From assembly GCF_017942085.1 (NCBI RefSeq), contig NZ_JAGKSP010000001.1:62001-126000 (forward strand): DNA of 64,000 nt, written 5' to 3'. The position numbers were made by a program, and so were the translations under genes. The notes under the pieces are model-generated. The model ran no database searches. It saw only the letters and a list, made by a program, of their open reading frames with translations, and was not told the origin of the DNA. The stretch comes from Paenibacillus lignilyticus (GTDB lineage Bacteria; Bacillota; Bacilli; Paenibacillales; Paenibacillaceae). Positions 8,069-15,845 of the stretch are shown piece after piece (the first letter of the stretch is position 1; each line of letters begins with the position of its first letter).

Positions 8069-8806
8069 CTACAGTTGGCCCCCTCCGAGACGGGTAAACA
8101 CGATCTTCGTGACGCGTGACTCTTTTCGGTCCTGCCCTTCTGCTTTATACTGGAGCGTCGTCTTCTCCTCTAATTGCAGAGGCAGCAGTTTCTTGCGGTC
8201 AATGACCATGCGGCAGCTGGATTGCACGCGAAGCGTGGACAGCATCGCTTCAAGCTGTGCTTTGGAACGGCTGAGTTCTTCATTCCACTCTCTCTCAAGC
8301 GAACCTTCAGCTCCTGATGCCTGTTTCCTTTGCATGGTATTCTTGGAAGCAGAAGCAGCGGGCACTTTCTTCTCAAGAACGCTAAATTCGTCTCGCAGCG
8401 TTTGTACCCAAGTCGCCTTCGCTTTCGCCTCATTCGAAGTAATGCGTAGTACCGCGGTGCGATTTCCTGATTCTGAGGGCACTAATTCCGTAGTCTGAGC
8501 ATTATTTTCCACTTGTCTGAGATAATCGAGCGGATGGATCGATCCCCCAAGCGAATCCGGATTGTTAGCTTTCACTTTCACATTGTTATGATTTTCAACC
8601 GTTCCTTGAAATGTCATCGCCTTTATCGGTGATAAGCCGGTTAGACCGATGCCCGTATCCCCTGTAAATGCATACCGATCAACGCCGGACAAGCCTGATA
8701 CGGATAAGGAAAGCAGCTCTCCCGGCGATTTATTGTCTACTGCTGAATTGCAGCCGATTACCGTAATCATAATTAAACAACATGTCATCCATTTCATTAT
8801 TTTCAT
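8069..8806 (-). CDS. Predicted lipoprotein of unknown function
   Basis: 245 residues starting with a short hydrophobic signal and a lipobox ending in Cys19 (TVIGC), so it is probably lipid-anchored on the outer face of the membrane. Residues 25-70 are Gly/Ser/Leu-rich (SVSGLSGVDRYAFTGDTGIG); a helical, charged region (about 130-190) may form a coiled coil; the C-terminus holds conserved-looking beta strands. A Ser/Gly-rich start of this kind occurs in spore-associated lipoproteins of Paenibacillus, but no family could be assigned. GGAGG lies 8 nt before the ATG. Confidence 0.7.
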   Translation of the reverse strand: MKIMKWMTCCLIMITVIGCNSAVDNKSPGELLSLSVSGLSGVDRYAFTGDTGIGLTGLSPIKAMTFQGTVENHNNVKVKANNPDSLGGSIHPLDYLRQVENNAQTTELVPSESGNRTAVLRITSNEAKAKATWVQTLRDEFSVLEKKVPAASASKNTMQRKQASGAEGSLEREWNEELSRSKAQLEAMLSTLRVQSSCRMVIDRKKLLPLQLEEKTTLQYKAEGQDRKESRVTKIVFTRLGGGQL

Positions 8807-8886
8807 TCCATTCGCCTCCAGCCCATCCCTTTGTGCCTATCTTACTTAGCGTCTGTTGCATCGCTTGTCTTTATGTAACGAAACAA

Positions 8887-8920
8887 CAAAAAAACGGCAG
8901 CCATAAAAGTCGCCGCCGTT
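8887..8920 (-). terminator. Terminator of the GGDEF gene
   Basis: Minus-strand 9-bp stem (AACGGCGGC / GCTGCCGTT, one G-U pair) with a 10-base loop and a following T-run, 17 nt after the stop codon. Confidence 0.7.
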
Positions 8921-8936
8921 ACTCGTTTAACCGCTA

Positions 8937-10796
8937 TTATCCGATCATGATGCGATTGCGCCCATTCTTCTTCGCCTCGTACAGCGCCATATCCGCCCGA
9001 TAAAATAAAGATTCGACGCTGATTTTCTCCTCCTCGAACGTCCACTCCGAAAGTCCGCAGGATACGGTCACCTTCGGCTCTGTGTGCTCTTCCACCATAT
9101 TGCGGATACGCTCTGCGATACGGTAAGCTTGCATCGATCTAATTTGAGGCAAATAAACGGCAAGCTCCTCGCCGCCCCATCTCGCAGCAATATCGCTGTC
9201 GCGAATACAGGAGCGAATCACTTCGCTCACGATCACGAGAATGCTGTCTCCGATGAGATGGCCGTATGTATCGTTCACTTTCTTGAAGTGATCGATATCC
9301 ACCAAGACGAGCGAGCCGCAAGGATCCTTCCGCTGACGATATTGAATTTGCTCATTCAAATAATTCCGGGCATATAATCCGGTCAAGTTATCCGTAATGA
9401 CCATCCGCCTTACTTCGGCATGCAAGGATGCATTGGAAATCGCCAGTCCGATGTGGGTGGTCAGCACCTGAAGCAGCTTGTAGTTCTCGTAAGAGAAATA
9501 GTTTGCGCTCTTATCGGAGACCATGATCACACCAAACAGTTCCGAACCGGACAAGACCGGCGCAGCAATAAGTGATCTCGAGCCTGTTTCGTCCATCAGC
9601 TTCGATTCAACCACTCGCGTAGCCAAGTAGTCGGATATGATGAGCGGCTCTTTCGTGCTATGAACGATTCCGCAGAAACCGTAAGCTGTGGGACACTTCT
9701 CACCTACCACGGAAGGCAAATTGCTCGCCGCGATTTGGAAGCTTTGCTGTTCATTGGTCAATTGGATCAAATGGCAGTAATCCGCTTTGAAAATATGCAG
9801 CAGTTCCGTCAACGCGAAATCGAATACTTCATTGAGACGAAGCGATTGATTAAGTCGTTTCGCTAACTCATTAATGAGCTGCAATTCGCTGATTAACAAG
9901 TTGGATTGCTCAAAAAGCTTGGCATTCTCAAATGCAGAGCCTGCCGTATCTGCCAACATGACAAGCGCCCGAATCTCGGCATCTTCCCAGTGTGCAGCTT
10001 GCATAACTAAGCTAAGAACGCCGTATACGGCTTGTTTGCCGCTCATCGGGATCGCTACCTTCGTGCTGTTCTCCTCAGAGCTGACGATCGGCTGTCCGGA
10101 AAGAAACGATCTCGCATAGATATCTTCCGTACTGTGCCTAAGCATAAGCGGTTTGACCCGCGGATCATTATTCACATGGTCTTGCGACAAATATAAATTC
10201 ACGTCTGCGAGCGGATACAGTTCGGCCATATCCTGCAGTAAAACCTGAAGCACCATCGAAACGTCATTCTGATCATGCAGTCTCTTCGCAACATTGAACA
10301 TCGTATCTTGATGCCTGGCTTCCTTCTCGCTCAGCTTCTGTCTGTTATGCAAATCCCTGACGACCCTCACATCGAACCGGTGATAGAACATTTGGCGAAT
10401 CAAGAGCGCGGACGTATGCAGCAGGGAATGAAGCGCATCGCTCTTCTCACGTTTAACGAGCACCAATGTCGCAATGCTTTGCGGCTCGGTCGAACGATTA
10501 AGTAACGAAACCTCCAACCGAACGGACTGAATCTCATTTACCGCTTGCCCATGTTGCGCAATAACTTGTCCGGCAGCGCTATACAGAGCAAGCTCATAAT
10601 CAAGCAAGGGCGACTTCATTGCCTTCGCTTCCTCCAACCAATGTTGGAAGCTTTCCTTTAGTAGGGAAATGACCGTTGAATCGCTGCTTTCATGGATATC
10701 ACCTGGAGGAAATGATGACGTTGGCTGCTGCGTATTCAAGCGAATATCAGCCTTATAGTTCGTATTATTCATCCAATCAGAATCGATGGATTTCAC
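8937..10796 (-). CDS. Diguanylate cyclase with GAF sensor domains
   Basis: 619-residue cytoplasmic signalling protein predicted to make cyclic di-GMP from two GTP. No membrane segments are visible. An N-terminal region of unknown type (1-150) is followed by two GAF-like domains (about 160-300 and 310-450) and a C-terminal GGDEF domain (about 455-619). The active-site motif is GGEEL near residue 541, and the product-inhibition site RDSD sits exactly five residues upstream, so the enzyme should be active and feedback-controlled. The GTG at 10796 has GAGGTGA 7 nt upstream. The GAF ligand is unknown. Confidence 0.88.
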   Translation of the reverse strand: MKSIDSDWMNNTNYKADIRLNTQQPTSSFPPGDIHESSDSTVISLLKESFQHWLEEAKAMKSPLLDYELALYSAAGQVIAQHGQAVNEIQSVRLEVSLLNRSTEPQSIATLVLVKREKSDALHSLLHTSALLIRQMFYHRFDVRVVRDLHNRQKLSEKEARHQDTMFNVAKRLHDQNDVSMVLQVLLQDMAELYPLADVNLYLSQDHVNNDPRVKPLMLRHSTEDIYARSFLSGQPIVSSEENSTKVAIPMSGKQAVYGVLSLVMQAAHWEDAEIRALVMLADTAGSAFENAKLFEQSNLLISELQLINELAKRLNQSLRLNEVFDFALTELLHIFKADYCHLIQLTNEQQSFQIAASNLPSVVGEKCPTAYGFCGIVHSTKEPLIISDYLATRVVESKLMDETGSRSLIAAPVLSGSELFGVIMVSDKSANYFSYENYKLLQVLTTHIGLAISNASLHAEVRRMVITDNLTGLYARNYLNEQIQYRQRKDPCGSLVLVDIDHFKKVNDTYGHLIGDSILVIVSEVIRSCIRDSDIAARWGGEELAVYLPQIRSMQAYRIAERIRNMVEEHTEPKVTVSCGLSEWTFEEEKISVESLFYRADMALYEAKKNGRNRIMIG

Positions 10797-10979
10797 CGCA
10801 GCATCACCTCATTCCATATTCGATTTCCATGTTGAAATTTGTCACTACCATTCTACAACTATACTTGATAAATTATTGAAATGCACTACTTTTGGCACTA
10901 GATAAGTAGGTCTTGCGATACAGCGAATTTCCGGGATGCGATTCATGAAATTCCCTGGCAAGTTTCTAAGCCGATTCGC

Positions 10980-11007
10980 TTGACATTCGACGCTCAACTT
11001 ATATAAT
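10980..11007 (+). promoter_or_regulatory. Sigma-A promoter of rpsD
   Basis: Consensus TTGACA (10980-10985), a 16-bp spacer and consensus TATAAT (11002-11007), the strongest promoter in the window. Transcription would begin near 11014, giving a leader of about 170 nt. Confidence 0.8.
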
Positions 11008-11050
11008 ATTTATAGTTGAATACATGGGAACGGTTTTGTGTCACCCTCAA

Positions 11051-11163
11051 GAGACTGTCGCTACCAGGTCTGCGGCTGAACATACCTGATAGGACTTCAT
11101 TGTGCAAACAATGCAGCGTAGACAGCACTCGGCGAAACACCCATTTCAAACATCCCATTTGAA
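11051..11163 (+). ncRNA. Structured rpsD leader, candidate S4 autoregulatory element
   Basis: The leader can fold into a closed multi-branch structure. CTGTC-GCT (11055-11062) pairs with AGC and GACAG (11115-11125, with a GTA bulge), enclosing helix CAGGT/ACCTG (11065-11069/11084-11088) and hairpin CATTGT-gcaa-ACAATG (11098-11113). A further small hairpin TTCAAA/TTTGAA (11145-11163) abuts the ribosome binding site. Translational or transcriptional autoregulation of rpsD by S4 is established in Bacillus; assignment here rests on position and fold only. Confidence 0.55.
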
Positions 11164-11181
11164 GAAGGAGTTTTACGACAC

Positions 11182-11781
11182 ATGTCAAGATATACAGGTC
11201 CTAAATTTAAACTTAGCCGTCGCCTCGGCATTTCCCTAAGCGGTACAGGTAAAGAATTGAAACGCGCATTCCCACCAGGCCAACACGGTCCGGGACAACG
11301 CAAGAAAATGAGCGGTTACGGCATTCAATTGCAAGAAAAACAAAAGCTTCGTCACATGTACGGCATGAACGAAAAACAATTCCGTAACCTGTTTGACAAA
11401 GCTTCGAAACAAAAAGGTATTGCCGGTGAAAACTTCATGGCGCTTCTTGAGAGCCGTCTGGACAACCTGGTTTACCGTCTTGGTTTCGCAAACTCCCGTG
11501 CAGGCGCTCGTCAGCTTGTATCCCACGGTCACGTTACTGTAAACGGTAAGAAAGTCGACATCGCTTCTTACACAGTATCGATCGGCGATGTAATCGGTCT
11601 TCGTGAGCGCAGCCGTGCATTGAAATCGATCAAAGAAGCTTTGGCAGGACGTAACTTCCTACCGAACTACCTTGAGTTCAACGACAGCGCTGTTGAAGGT
11701 AAATTCGTTCGTCTTCCAGAACGTGCTGAACTTCCACAAGAGATCGACGAGAAACAAATCGTCGAGTTCTACAGCCGTTAA
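11182..11781 (+). CDS. rpsD: 30S ribosomal protein S4
   Basis: Primary 16S rRNA-binding protein that nucleates small-subunit assembly. 199 residues, the normal length. The N-terminus ([20 protein letters not shown]) lacks the zinc-binding cysteines found in some S4 proteins, so it is the zinc-free form. The S4 RNA-binding domain ([27 protein letters not shown]) occupies about 90-155. AAGAAGGAG precedes the ATG. It stands alone with a strong promoter, a structured leader and a terminator, as rpsD often does in Bacilli. Confidence 0.98.
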   Translation: MSRYTGPKFKLSRRLGISLSGTGKELKRAFPPGQHGPGQRKKMSGYGIQLQEKQKLRHMYGMNEKQFRNLFDKASKQKGIAGENFMALLESRLDNLVYRLGFANSRAGARQLVSHGHVTVNGKKVDIASYTVSIGDVIGLRERSRALKSIKEALAGRNFLPNYLEFNDSAVEGKFVRLPERAELPQEIDEKQIVEFYSR

Positions 11782-11787
11782 TTAATC

Positions 11788-11820
11788 GAGCGGTCCGAAT
11801 ATTCGGACCGCTCTTTTTTA
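11788..11820 (+). terminator. rpsD terminator
   Basis: A perfect 13-bp stem (11788-11800 with 11801-11813) followed by seven T residues. Confidence 0.9.
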
Positions 11821-11823
11821 TGC

Positions 11824-13362
11824 TTATTCGGTTGGTTTTGCTAATTTAGCCGCTACTTCTTGGACTAGGGAATCGGGTAATACTGCAGTTGCCGCAGCAT
11901 CGGAAGTAAGCTGCGATTTGTTTGTTAACCCTCTTACGAAGGCGTTCAGATCGATTCCGGAGACGCTCTTCAGCATTTCCGGCGCTGTTGCCATCAAAGA
12001 AGTCACGTAGTTGCTTAAACGTGCCGCACCTTCCCCGTGTCCGGTATCCACGATCGTCAGCTTGTCGATCGCGCGAATCGGATCGGCCACTTTACCGGCC
12101 AATTCAGGAAGCATCTTCACAATGATGTCGAGAACGGCTGCTTCGCCGAAGAGTTCGAACGCTCTCGCCAGCTTTTCTTTCGCTTCCGCTTCTGCCAAAC
12201 CGCGAAGACGGATAACCTCTGCCTCAGCAGTACCTTTGGCACGCTCCGCATCTGCTATCGCCATACCTTCAAGTCGCTTCTGCTCCGCATTTGCACGCGC
12301 TTCGGCTTCGATCTTGTACTGCGCAGCATCTGCTTCGCGCATCCGCTTCGATTTGTCCGCTTCAGCGGCTTGTTCCACTGCATAGCGGTCCGCATCCGCC
12401 TTCTTCTTCACTTCCGCATCGTACTGTTTCTCGCGGCGCAAAATCTCTTTGCCTTCGATATCGATCTCACGCTCTTTACGGACGATCTCCACCTGCATTT
12501 GCTCTTCGACCACTTGCTGCTTCGCTTTCGCTTCTTGAATCGCGTAAGCTTGGTCCGCTTCCGCTTTAGCGGAATCCTGCTCTTTCTTAAAGGAAGCTAC
12601 CTTAAGCTCCTTCGCTTTGGACGCTTCCGCGATGTTCGTATCCCGAAGCAGCTCGGCCTTCTGTCCTTGTTCTTCCGCTTTCGCCTTCTGAATCCGCGAA
12701 TCCCGAACGGCTTCCGCTTCCGCAATGTCTGCGTCTCGCTTTACAGCTGCGATACGCGGCTTACCCAGTGCATCCAGATAACCATGCTTATCGCGAACAT
12801 CCTTGATTGTGAACGAAACGATTTGCAGCCCCATTTTCTTCAAATCAAGCGCTGCAATCCCTTGTACCTCCTGCGCGAATTTATCGCGGTTCCGGTACAC
12901 TTCTTCCACGGTCATCGAGCCGAGAATGGCACGAAGATGACCTTCCAATACTTCTTGCGCCTCGCCTTTGAGCGATTCTGTAGGCTTGCCGAGAAACTGC
13001 TCTGCTGCCGTGGCAACATCTTCTACTGTGCCGCCGATCTTAATGATGGCAACACCATCACAGATAACCGGAACACCCTGCTCGGTATATACTTCAGGCG
13101 TCGATACATCCAGCTTATGAGAGAGCAGCGAGAGGAAATCTGCTTTTTGGAATACCGGCAGAATGAATGCCCCGCCGCCGCGTACGATTTTGATCCGGCG
13201 TCCGGTCTCGTCAATGGCTGCGTTGCGACCGCCAAGGAATGTACCCGTAACAATCATCGCTTTGTCAGGGCCAACGGTGCGGTAACGCGCCCAAAAGGCA
13301 AGGCCAAGCACGATGAGAACACCAACTACGACTGCTGGAATGACTAAGTAATCTGGAATCAA
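11824..13362 (-). CDS. floT: Flotillin-like SPFH/band 7 protein
   Basis: Membrane-microdomain scaffold protein of the flotillin family (YuaG type). 512 residues. One N-terminal hydrophobic segment (about 5-25) anchors it. The SPFH domain follows (about 45-220). A long Ala/Glu/Lys-rich coiled coil with repeated EA and KAEA patterns spans about 220-400. A hydrophobic C-terminal oligomerisation region contains the stretch VADPIRAIDKLTIVDTG. GAGGGG precedes the start. It lies 26 nt downstream of the NfeD gene, the standard pairing, and probably shares its promoter. Confidence 0.93.
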   Translation of the reverse strand: MIPDYLVIPAVVVGVLIVLGLAFWARYRTVGPDKAMIVTGTFLGGRNAAIDETGRRIKIVRGGGAFILPVFQKADFLSLLSHKLDVSTPEVYTEQGVPVICDGVAIIKIGGTVEDVATAAEQFLGKPTESLKGEAQEVLEGHLRAILGSMTVEEVYRNRDKFAQEVQGIAALDLKKMGLQIVSFTIKDVRDKHGYLDALGKPRIAAVKRDADIAEAEAVRDSRIQKAKAEEQGQKAELLRDTNIAEASKAKELKVASFKKEQDSAKAEADQAYAIQEAKAKQQVVEEQMQVEIVRKEREIDIEGKEILRREKQYDAEVKKKADADRYAVEQAAEADKSKRMREADAAQYKIEAEARANAEQKRLEGMAIADAERAKGTAEAEVIRLRGLAEAEAKEKLARAFELFGEAAVLDIIVKMLPELAGKVADPIRAIDKLTIVDTGHGEGAARLSNYVTSLMATAPEMLKSVSGIDLNAFVRGLTNKSQLTSDAAATAVLPDSLVQEVAAKLAKPTE

Positions 13363-13388
13363 ATAAAAATCCCCTCTCGGTTGTAAAA

Positions 13389-13916
13389 TTACAGCTCCAA
13401 TAATGAAACCATTAACGAATGACCTTCAACGTTAATCACAACGACGCGTGAACCATTCGGAATCAAGACGCCATCATGACTGGAAGCAATATGACTGGTA
13501 AGGCCCGCACCTACGCGAATCATTACTTCCCCATACCCTTTCGCCGGTATCGGAACGGAAACTTCCCCAATCGTACCTGCAAGCTCCTTCATCGAATACC
13601 CGGTTGAATTCTCAGTCTTCTGCATCGGGCGTACATAGAAGTAATACACGCCCAGTGCGGCCGCAACCGCACACAGAATCGATAAAACCAGTACAATTGC
13701 CGGTCCCAGTCCGGTATGTCTATCCAGAAGCAGGCCGGCGCCGCCGAATACCGTAATGCCGCCGACGATGGCCATCGGCTGCAAGATCGGATGTCCATCC
13801 AGGGACAAGAAATCAAGCATACCGTCGAGCGAAGCGCTAAGCCAGTCGCCAAGAACGACACTTACAATCGCAAATAAAATGCCGCCAACCAGGCAGCCCA
13901 TGAATAAACCTTCCAA
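13389..13916 (-). CDS. NfeD-family membrane protein, flotillin partner
   Basis: About 175 residues: several N-terminal hydrophobic segments (about 10-95), then a soluble OB-fold NfeD domain (GTIGEVSVPIPAKGYGEVMI and a following SRVVVINVEGHSLMV end). NfeD proteins accompany flotillins (YuaF with YuaG in Bacillus) and act in membrane organisation. The TTG at 13916 is preferred since GGGGGG lies 6 nt upstream; the in-frame ATG at 13949 has no such site. First gene of a two-gene operon. Confidence 0.85.
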   Translation of the reverse strand: MEGLFMGCLVGGILFAIVSVVLGDWLSASLDGMLDFLSLDGHPILQPMAIVGGITVFGGAGLLLDRHTGLGPAIVLVLSILCAVAAALGVYYFYVRPMQKTENSTGYSMKELAGTIGEVSVPIPAKGYGEVMIRVGAGLTSHIASSHDGVLIPNGSRVVVINVEGHSLMVSLLEL

Positions 13917-13975
13917 AGCAGTCCCCCCTTCATTTATAAAATGAACCATATTCTAGCAGAACATCCGGTATTTAT

Positions 13976-14001
13976 TACGCAGGTTCTTCGCATAAGTTTC
14001 G
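13976..14001 (-). promoter_or_regulatory. Candidate ECF (sigma-W-like) promoter of the nfeD-floT operon
   Basis: Minus strand: CGAAAC (14001-13996), a 16-bp spacer, then CGTA (13979-13976). This matches the TGAAAC-N16/17-CGTA pattern of Bacillus sigma-W promoters, and the Bacillus yuaF-yuaG operon is sigma-W controlled. A possible sigma-A -10 (TAGAAT) lies just downstream without a good -35. Confidence 0.55.
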
Positions 14002-14041
14002 ATGGACAACGACAACACGGACAAGCCTTGTCGAAAAATAG

Positions 14042-14080
14042 AAAAAGCCCGCCTGCGAATCGCTTCGTCAAACGGGCTTC
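14042..14080 (-). terminator. tyrS terminator
   Basis: Minus-strand stem with outer arms AAGCCCG/CGGGCTT and an inner CGAA/TTCG pair, followed by a T-run. Confidence 0.7.
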
Positions 14081-14089
14081 TATTATTTG

Positions 14090-15346
14090 TTATTCCAGCA
14101 CGATTTTAACAATTTTACGTTTGCCAACTTGCACGATATCACCGGACACCGGAGTAATCGCGACTGACCAGTCTTCAACCTTAACCTCGTTGATACGCAC
14201 AGCGCCTTGCTGAACGCTCCTCTTCGCCTCACTGGAAGAGGTCTGCAGTCCAAGGGTCGTAAGCAGCTTGAAGATACTGATGGAGCCTTCTTCAAGGATA
14301 TGGCTTGAAAGCGGCACTTCTTCAATATCAGTAGGAAGCGCGCGTTTCTGGAATACGGTTATAAAATGCTGCTCTGCCGTTTCAGCGGCCTCTTCGCCAT
14401 GATACATTCGTACTAGCGTCCGACCAAGCCTCATCTTTGCATCACGCGGATGTACGCTGCCTCCTTCCAGTCCGTCTCTCAATGCTTGCAGCTCTTCATT
14501 GGTCATATCCGTTGCGAGCTCATAGTATTTGATCATCAGCTCATCCGGAATGGACATGGATTTCCCGTAAATTTGATTCGGCTCCTCATCGATCCCGATG
14601 TAGTTGCCAAGGCTCTTGCTCATCTTGTTGACGCCGTCCAAACCTTCGAGAAGCGGTGTCATAATGGCGACCTGAGCGTTCTTGCCATATTCTCTCTGCA
14701 GGGTACGCCCCATGAGCAGATTGAACTTCTGATCGGTTCCGCCAAGCTCAACATCGCTTTCCAGCGCGACTGAGTCATAACCTTGCATCAGGGGGTAGAA
14801 AAACTCGTGGATGCTGATCGGCTGGCCGGATTGGTAGCGTTTTGTAAAATCATCCCGTTCGAGCATACGCGCAACCGTGACTTTCGCCGACAAGGTTACG
14901 ACATCTGCAAAATGCAGCGGGCTAAGCCACTCCGAGTTGTAGTAAACGGTCGTTTTCGCCGGATCCAGCAGCTTGAAAATTTGCTTCTTATACGTCTCCG
15001 CGTTGCGCTTTACGTCTTCTTCGGTCAATTGCTTGCGTGTCTCGGATTTACCGGTAGGATCCCCGATCCGTCCGGTGAAATCGCCGATAATGAGCTGCAC
15101 CGTATGGCCAAGCTGTTGAAATTGTCTTAACTTGTGAAGCACAACCGTGTGTCCGATATGAATGTCCGGTGCTGAAGGATCAAGCCCCAGCTTTACTTTC
15201 AGCGGCGTGCCCGTCGCAACCGCGGCCGCTACCTTCGCTTTCAGTTCATCCTCCGGTACAATTTCAACGACACCACGGCGGATGACGTTCAGTTGTCTTT
15301 CTACTTCCTGCTGCTGTTCTGGCGTAAGCTGATCCCATTTTACCAT
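14090..15346 (-). CDS. tyrS: Tyrosyl-tRNA synthetase
   Basis: Class I synthetase that charges tRNA-Tyr. 418 residues. It shows the HIGH-type motif ([11 protein letters not shown], about residue 60), the tyrosine-binding stretch ([18 protein letters not shown]), KMSKS (NKMSKSLGN) and a C-terminal S4-like RNA-binding domain (about 350-418). The spacing and length resemble the TyrZ-type enzyme rather than the main Bacillus TyrS. The ATG at 15346 lies 11 nt after GGAGGG. Expression is set by the T-box just upstream. Confidence 0.95.
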   Translation of the reverse strand: MVKWDQLTPEQQQEVERQLNVIRRGVVEIVPEDELKAKVAAAVATGTPLKVKLGLDPSAPDIHIGHTVVLHKLRQFQQLGHTVQLIIGDFTGRIGDPTGKSETRKQLTEEDVKRNAETYKKQIFKLLDPAKTTVYYNSEWLSPLHFADVVTLSAKVTVARMLERDDFTKRYQSGQPISIHEFFYPLMQGYDSVALESDVELGGTDQKFNLLMGRTLQREYGKNAQVAIMTPLLEGLDGVNKMSKSLGNYIGIDEEPNQIYGKSMSIPDELMIKYYELATDMTNEELQALRDGLEGGSVHPRDAKMRLGRTLVRMYHGEEAAETAEQHFITVFQKRALPTDIEEVPLSSHILEEGSISIFKLLTTLGLQTSSSEAKRSVQQGAVRINEVKVEDWSVAITPVSGDIVQVGKRKIVKIVLE

Positions 15347-15364
15347 TACGATGCACTCCCTCCG

Positions 15365-15690
15365 CGAAATAACAAAAAATCCTTCTGTCCTCAAGGGACG
15401 AGAAGGATTTGCTCGCGGTACCACCCTCGTTAGTGCCGCCGGCACCGGACGTCAGTTGGACTGACGCGGATGCCCATATGGCGGCTCTCACTTCATTTCA
15501 TAACGGATTCTATCCGGAAACAGACTACTGGCAGAGCCTCTTTAATAACGACTTAAAAGAGGCCTCGTTCGTCCGATCAGCTCGAGGCGGTAATTCAAAC
15601 TGCAGCGCGTGCCGGTTCACACCACCCACCGGCTCTCTGGAATCGTCGATCAGCAGCTCTACTGATGCCTGTCAACACGTTTCAATATGA
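15365..15690 (-). promoter_or_regulatory. Tyr-specific T-box riboswitch of tyrS
   Basis: Minus-strand leader that senses uncharged tRNA-Tyr. The invariant T-box AGGGTGGTACCGCG lies at 15427-15414. The terminator hairpin (arms at about 15410-15401 and 15386-15374) ends in a T-run. Stem I contains the AGAGAG and GGTGGGTGG elements, and the likely specifier codon UAC (Tyr) is at 15592-15590 in a GAATTACCG context. Confidence 0.92.
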
Positions 15691-15706
15691 ACTTTTCTTG
15701 TTTTAG

Positions 15707-15736
15707 GTTATATCATACGGCCTTAGCAAAAGTCAA
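15707..15736 (-). promoter_or_regulatory. Promoter of the tyrS T-box transcript
   Basis: Minus strand: TTGACT (15736-15731), an 18-bp spacer, then TATAAC (15712-15707). Confidence 0.5.
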
Positions 15737-15804
15737 CGGAAAGCTGGTTTGTCTTTAAGTTTGGACAAAAACACGTTCTCCACTGCAAACCGTATGGCGA
15801 TTTA

Positions 15805-15813
15805 TGCTATAAT
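15805..15813 (+). promoter_or_regulatory. Extended -10 promoter element of the PBP gene
   Basis: TGC followed by consensus TATAAT (15808-15813), an extended -10; no good -35 is visible at the normal distance. Confidence 0.45.
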
Positions 15814-15845
15814 AGCACTGTTAATCGGAGGAGGCTAATCATTTT

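Noticed and set aside
12037..13347. Long open frame on the plus strand opposite floT
   Set aside because: It mirrors the Ala/Glu/Lys-rich coiled-coil codons of floT, gives a Phe/Arg/Leu-rich composition and has no ribosome binding site.
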